From the NCBI RefSeq assembly GCF_040276085.1, contig NZ_JBELOK010000006.1, positions 135,206 to 199,205 of the forward strand: a stretch of DNA of 64,000 bases. Direction: 5' to 3'. Of this stretch, positions 61,008 to 64,000 are shown piece by piece. The stretch is from Castellaniella sp040276085 (lineage in GTDB: Bacteria; Pseudomonadota; Gammaproteobacteria; Burkholderiales; Burkholderiaceae_B). The notes below the pieces were generated by a model. That model saw only the letters and a program-made list of their open reading frames with translations. It was not told where the DNA came from and made no database searches. Position 1 is the stretch's first letter. The number at the start of each line of letters is the position of its first letter. Made by a program: the position numbers and the translations under genes.

Positions 61008-61889
61008 ATGAGCACTCGTTCCATCACGCGCATTTTGCCTGCCCAGGCCACACAAGACGGTGCCGGGGTTCGCCTGTTGCGCGCCGTGGGTTATCAGCAC
61101 CAGGTCCGTATGGATCCATTTTTGATGCTGGATGCGTTCTCGTCTGACAATCCGGATGATTACATCGCAGGGTTTCCGGCGCACCCGCACCGTGGCTTTG
61201 AAACCGTCACCTACATTGTGAATGGCCATATGCGTCACCGCGATCACATGGGCAACGAGGGAGACCTCAAGGCGGGTGGTGTGCAGTGGATGACCGCTGG
61301 CCGAGGCATTATCCACGAAGAAATGCCGCAACAAGAAAACGGCTTGCTGCGCGGCTTTCAGATCTGGCTCAATCTGCCGGCTTCCGAAAAAATGCAGCCC
61401 GCGCATTATCGGGATATTCCCGCAGAATCGCTGGCCACGGCCGATTTGCCTGATGGCGGTTTCATCAAGCTGATTGCCGGTACCATCCCTTGGGCCACGT
61501 GCCCGCTAAAAGGCCCGGGGCAGGGCAGCCGCGCCTCGGTTACGCAGCCACTGATTGCTGATATCTGTGTGATGGCCGGGCAGTCTGTCGAGATTCCCAT
61601 GCCGGCCACGCATGACGTCTTGCTGTACGTTTTTGAGGGCCAGTTTGATGGCGGCCAGAAAATCGTGCCGGCAGGCCATACCGTCTGGTACGGCCGCGAG
61701 GGCGATGTCGTCCGGATTGCGCCGGTTGCGGGGGCTGCCGATGGGGTGCGGGTGTTGTTGCTGGCTGGCAAACCGCTTAAAGAACCCATCGTGCAATATG
61801 GGCCGTTTGTGATGAATACCCAAGAGGAAATCGAGCAAGCCCTGCGCGATTACCGTGATGGTGTGCTGGCCGAACCCACTGCTGCTTAA
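61008..61889 (+). CDS. Pirin family protein
   Basis: This 293-residue cupin-fold protein has the pirin motifs: DPFLMLDAFSSDNPDDYIAGFPAHPHRGFETVTYIVNGHMRHRDHMGNEG, with metal ligands His (HPHRGFETVTY) and a later His and Glu, and WMTAGRGIIHEEMP. Pirins of this length include quercetin 2,3-dioxygenase-type enzymes such as YhhW, but many have no known substrate. Strong AAGGAGG 7 nt before the ATG. It is divergent from its probable regulator. Confidence 0.9.
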   Translation: MSTRSITRILPAQATQDGAGVRLLRAVGYQHQVRMDPFLMLDAFSSDNPDDYIAGFPAHPHRGFETVTYIVNGHMRHRDHMGNEGDLKAGGVQWMTAGRGIIHEEMPQQENGLLRGFQIWLNLPASEKMQPAHYRDIPAESLATADLPDGGFIKLIAGTIPWATCPLKGPGQGSRASVTQPLIADICVMAGQSVEIPMPATHDVLLYVFEGQFDGGQKIVPAGHTVWYGREGDVVRIAPVAGAADGVRVLLLAGKPLKEPIVQYGPFVMNTQEEIEQALRDYRDGVLAEPTAA

Positions 61890-61948
61890 GGGTCAAATGG
61901 CCCGCGGCTTGCAAACATCAAAGTTTACTGCCCGGGCAGCGTAATGAA

Positions 61949-61974
61949 ATCAGGGGGCCCATTGGCCCCCTGAT
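61949..61974. terminator. Perfect 11-bp stem-loop between convergent genes
   Basis: ATCAGGGGGCC and GGCCCCCTGAT enclose a 4-nt loop between the pirin gene and the convergent small exported-protein gene. T-rich sequence follows on both strands but no perfect T run, so it is probably a bidirectional terminator. Confidence 0.7.
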
Positions 61975-61987
61975 GTTGTTGCGCAGG

Positions 61988-62308
61988 TTAGTCGTCCCAG
62001 CCATGGCCGCGATGGCCACGGTTGTGTTTCCAGTTTTTCTTCCAGTGTCTGCGCTCGTGGCGGTCGTAGTAGCCACGGTCTGCCCAACCCATGCGATAGA
62101 CGGGGCCGGGTACATAAACAGGCTCGGGCACCACCACAACCCGCGGGCGGTGATAGTAAGGCCGCGGTGGGTAGTAGTAATCGGGGCTGCCCCAGATCAC
62201 ACCAGGAATGCCGATCGAGACACCAATATCGACATCTGCCTGGGCTGCCGGCGCGGTGGCCAACAGGCCACCCATACACAGGATCGTCGCGATCAAGGCT
62301 TTTTTCAT
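61988..62308 (-). CDS. Small exported His/Tyr/Arg-rich protein of unknown function
   Basis: This 106-residue protein has a clear signal peptide (MKKALIATILCMGGLLATAPAAQA, cleavage near residue 24). A short Tyr/Pro/Val-rich region (YYYPPRPYYHRPRVVVVPEPVYVPGP) follows, with a His/Arg/Lys/Gly/Trp-rich tail (YYDRHERRHWKKNWKHNRGHRGHG). Similar small secreted proteins are common in betaproteobacteria and are unnamed. The tail could bind metal or nucleic acid; that is speculation. The 242 nt upstream show no other gene. Confidence 0.78.
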   Translation of the reverse strand: MKKALIATILCMGGLLATAPAAQADVDIGVSIGIPGVIWGSPDYYYPPRPYYHRPRVVVVPEPVYVPGPVYRMGWADRGYYDRHERRHWKKNWKHNRGHRGHGWDD

Positions 62309-62550
62309 GTGATACCTCGCAAGTAATCAGAAATCTTTCAGGAGGCACCCCGGCCTGGCAGGCTGACTGGGGGATTAAACAACCAGGCGAACCAGATCGG
62401 GGCGACTCAGTGAAATGCCTGGATAGACTACCCGAGCAAACCACAAGGCTGATTGTCACCCAAAGGCCTTGCTTAAATGCCGACAGCTTGCGAAGAAAGG
62501 ATTCAAAAGACTACACAAGCGGGTTGTCTGGCCTGTTTAGGCACAAATCC

Positions 62551-63219
62551 TCACGATTGCTGTTGGAAAAACGCAAGGGTTCTGTCCCAGGCCAGTTGAG
62601 CGGCCTCTTGGCGGTACGCGGGCGTTGCCTCGCGCCCAAACGAATGCCCGGCCTCTTGGTAGATATGGATCTGGACGTTGGGCTGTGCCGCACGGATCTT
62701 CTCGACGTCTGACAAGGGGATGGAGCTATCCTGGCCACCAAAGTGCATTTGCACCGGGATTTTGGCCACGTCGTTGCAGTGCTTGACAATGCCGCCCCCG
62801 TGCCAGCAAGAGGCCGCAGCAAAGTGGCTGGACAGGCACGCCATGCGCCAGGAGAGATACCCCCCCCAGCAATAGCCCGTAAGCAGCCGCGTCTGCTGGC
62901 CCTTTAGCGCATCGGCTGCTGCCTCGATGTCCAGTTGTGCGGTTTCGTCGGCAATCGATTTTTTATACCCCAGGCCGCGCTGCACGTCTTCGGGGCTGTA
63001 GCCCAGTTGGACACCGCGCTCGGGCGTGGTGCGGCGGTCGAAGAGCGAGGGGCAGATGGCCCGGTAGCCCAGGGCCGCATAGCGATCCACGACAGAACGG
63101 ATATAGGCGTTGATGCCAAAGATCTCTGGCAAAACCACCACCCCTACGCGGGCGGTGTCGGGGCCATTGATATAGGCGGTGAATTCATGACTGTCGGCGG
63201 ACGTCAGGGTAATGTCCAT
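62551..63219 (-). CDS. Dienelactone hydrolase family protein
   Basis: This 222-residue alpha/beta hydrolase has the nucleophile cysteine in LTGYCWGGYLSW (about residue 118) and the catalytic His in EAGHSFGREA. The acid residue lies between them. The YRAICPSLFDR region is typical of cytoplasmic DLH enzymes, which open lactone rings in aromatic degradation. No other aromatic-catabolism genes are adjacent, so the substrate is open. The ATG at 63219 has AGGAG upstream. Confidence 0.9.
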   Translation of the reverse strand: MDITLTSADSHEFTAYINGPDTARVGVVVLPEIFGINAYIRSVVDRYAALGYRAICPSLFDRRTTPERGVQLGYSPEDVQRGLGYKKSIADETAQLDIEAAADALKGQQTRLLTGYCWGGYLSWRMACLSSHFAAASCWHGGGIVKHCNDVAKIPVQMHFGGQDSSIPLSDVEKIRAAQPNVQIHIYQEAGHSFGREATPAYRQEAAQLAWDRTLAFFQQQS

Positions 63220-63322
63220 GAAAAAGCTCCTGTGGAGGGCAGCAATGTTGCCGATTGGAGACTTCATCGTACTGCAAGCCGGGCAATCTGCCGCAAAGGT
63301 ATTGTTTTATAGGGAAAGCCAG

Positions 63323-63328
63323 TATAAT
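63323..63328 (+). promoter_or_regulatory. -10 of the ssrA promoter
   Basis: A perfect TATAAT ends 10 nt before the first nucleotide of the mature tmRNA. A TTGTTT at 63302-63307, 15 nt upstream, may be the -35. Confidence 0.7.
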
Positions 63329-63338
63329 GACAGGGTCT

Positions 63339-63704
63339 GGGGCCGATTTGGCTTCGACGTGGGTCACAAAACAAGATAGTGCATACCGAGCACCAGTTCG
63401 CTCGTAAATCCACTGGAAAACTACAAACGCCAACGACGAGCGTTTCGCTCTGGCCGCTTAAGCGGTGAGCCGCTGCACCGATCTGTCCCTGGGTCGGATG
63501 GGGTAAAACCCATAGCAGCGTCATTCTCAGGGAATCGGATTCTGTCAGGTCACTGGGCCGGATCTTAAATTAGTGTGAATCGCTGCGGAAGGGCCTGTTG
63601 TCCGGCATGATCCAAGGTTAAAACTTTAAAATTGGCCAACTAAGTATGTAGAGCTACTTGCAGAGGGCTTGCGGACGGGGGTTCAATTCCCCCCGGCTCC
63701 ACCA
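63339..63704 (+). ncRNA. ssrA: Transfer-messenger RNA (tmRNA), tag ANDERFALAA
   Basis: The 366-nt gene starts GGGGCCGATTTGGCTTCGACG and ends CGGCTCCACCA, forming the tRNA-like acceptor end with an encoded CCA. The reading frame for the degradation tag runs from GCC at 63429 to TAA at 63459-63461 and encodes ANDERFALAA, the tag type known in Bordetella-like Burkholderiales. tmRNA with SmpB rescues stalled ribosomes and marks the products for proteolysis. Its 3' end is a common integration site for islands, relevant to the repeats beyond it. Confidence 0.98.
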
Positions 63705-63728
63705 GATTACCTAGGCAAAAACCACTCG

Positions 63729-63765
63729 AAACCCGCATTTCCACTAGGTTTGCGGGTTTTTTTTT
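63729..63765 (+). terminator. Terminator of ssrA
   Basis: AAACCCGCA and TGCGGGTTT form a 9-bp stem around a 13-nt loop, followed by a T run to 63765, 24 nt after the mature tmRNA 3' end. Confidence 0.9.
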
Positions 63766-63800
63766 GTGCGCCAAATTTCGGCAAAGTACGTCGGCTCTAC

Positions 63801-63846
63801 GGCTCTACCCCATAATCGGGGGATCAACATTCATCAGACGCAGTTA
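63801..63846 (+). repeat. IS-end-like direct repeat, copy 1
   Basis: This 46-nt unit begins GGCTCTACCCCATAATCGGG and shares 41 of 46 positions with copy 2, with the first 24 identical. It contains a small CCCC/GGGG inverted repeat. It is immediately preceded by a second GGCTCTAC (63793-63800). GGCTCT-starting ends are typical of ISL3-family insertion sequences, but the family call is tentative. The stretch around it (63766-64000) has no supported gene. Confidence 0.6.
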
Positions 63847-63923
63847 CCGTCGGCGCGTTTGACTGCTTCTACCACCGAACCTTGGATGCCTAGGATAGAA
63901 TCGACTGGGGACATCGGCATTGA

Positions 63924-63969
63924 GGCTCTACCCCATAATCGGGGGATGGGCATTCATCAGACACGGTTA
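63924..63969 (+). repeat. IS-end-like direct repeat, copy 2
   Basis: This copy is in the same orientation as copy 1, 123 nt further on, and differs in a 3-nt block (GGG for CAA) plus two single changes. It may be the left end of an element whose body lies beyond the window, with copy 1 an older remnant. Confidence 0.6.
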
Positions 63970-64000
63970 ATCACACCGTTCCAGCCGCATTGAGCCAAGA

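Noticed and set aside
63766..63993. 75-codon rightward open frame after ssrA
   Set aside because: It spans both IS-end-like repeats, so the two similar peptide segments simply reflect the DNA repeat. No start signal or protein family is visible.
1..64000. CRISPR arrays, rRNA, ordinary tRNA genes or prophage genes
   Set aside because: I saw no regularly spaced repeats, no rRNA stretches, no cloverleaf with CCA other than tmRNA, and no phage structural or integrase genes inside the window.

Overview
The window reads as chromosomal DNA of a betaproteobacterium, most likely Alcaligenaceae (Bordetella/Castellaniella/Pusillimonas-like). Three things point there: the tmRNA tag ANDERFALAA; the pyrG-kdsA-eno-ftsB and leuS-lptE-holA gene orders; and the GC-rich coding with many amino-acid, betaine and organic-acid transport genes. 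The family assignment is inferred from gene content and order; no database search was possible. There is no rRNA, tRNA or CRISPR array. About 58 protein genes and one tmRNA gene are supported.

1-14.6 kb is rich in acyl-CoA metabolism. It opens with the 3' end of an acetyl/propionyl-CoA synthetase gene and its terminator. A tightly packed leftward operon follows (8987 down to 469): a four-gene quaternary-amine-type ABC importer, a nitrilase-superfamily hydrolase, an isovaleryl-CoA-dehydrogenase-like enzyme, an acyl-CoA ligase and an MmgE/PrpD protein. A GlxA-type AraC regulator gene lies immediately upstream. This looks like an uncharacterised uptake-and-degradation pathway for a betaine-like or amide compound and is the most interesting part of the window. 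MarC, ETF-ubiquinone oxidoreductase (a likely electron exit for the dehydrogenase), a thioesterase and a 3-oxoacid CoA-transferase pair follow.

14.6-36.6 kb is mostly housekeeping: aminopeptidase P, a MarR/MFS efflux pair, pyrG-kdsA-eno-ftsB, an orphan TadE/TadG-like protein, hslO-RDD, a small unknown protein behind a palindromic promoter, an rlmL-like methyltransferase with a long disordered N-terminus, hemJ-proA-holA-lptE-leuS, rpmB-rpmG, a Bcr/CflA drug exporter and cfa.

36.6-54.2 kb holds a second betaine importer (proX-proW-proV order) behind a structured leader, a MATE exporter, a PMT-type glycosyltransferase, rpmE2, radC, fkpB-ispH, a beta-hydroxyacid dehydrogenase-DUF945-HIT run, and a branched-chain-type ABC importer in which the LivM permease and LivG ATPase are fused.

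54.2-64 kb contains ribA, a PAS-GGDEF-EAL protein, a second glycosyltransferase, lipA, a divergent LysR/pirin pair with two perfect inverted repeats between them, a small exported His/Tyr-rich protein, a dienelactone hydrolase and ssrA (tmRNA). Beyond the ssrA terminator, two diverged direct copies of an IS-end-like sequence suggest the edge of a mobile or recombined region that continues past the window.
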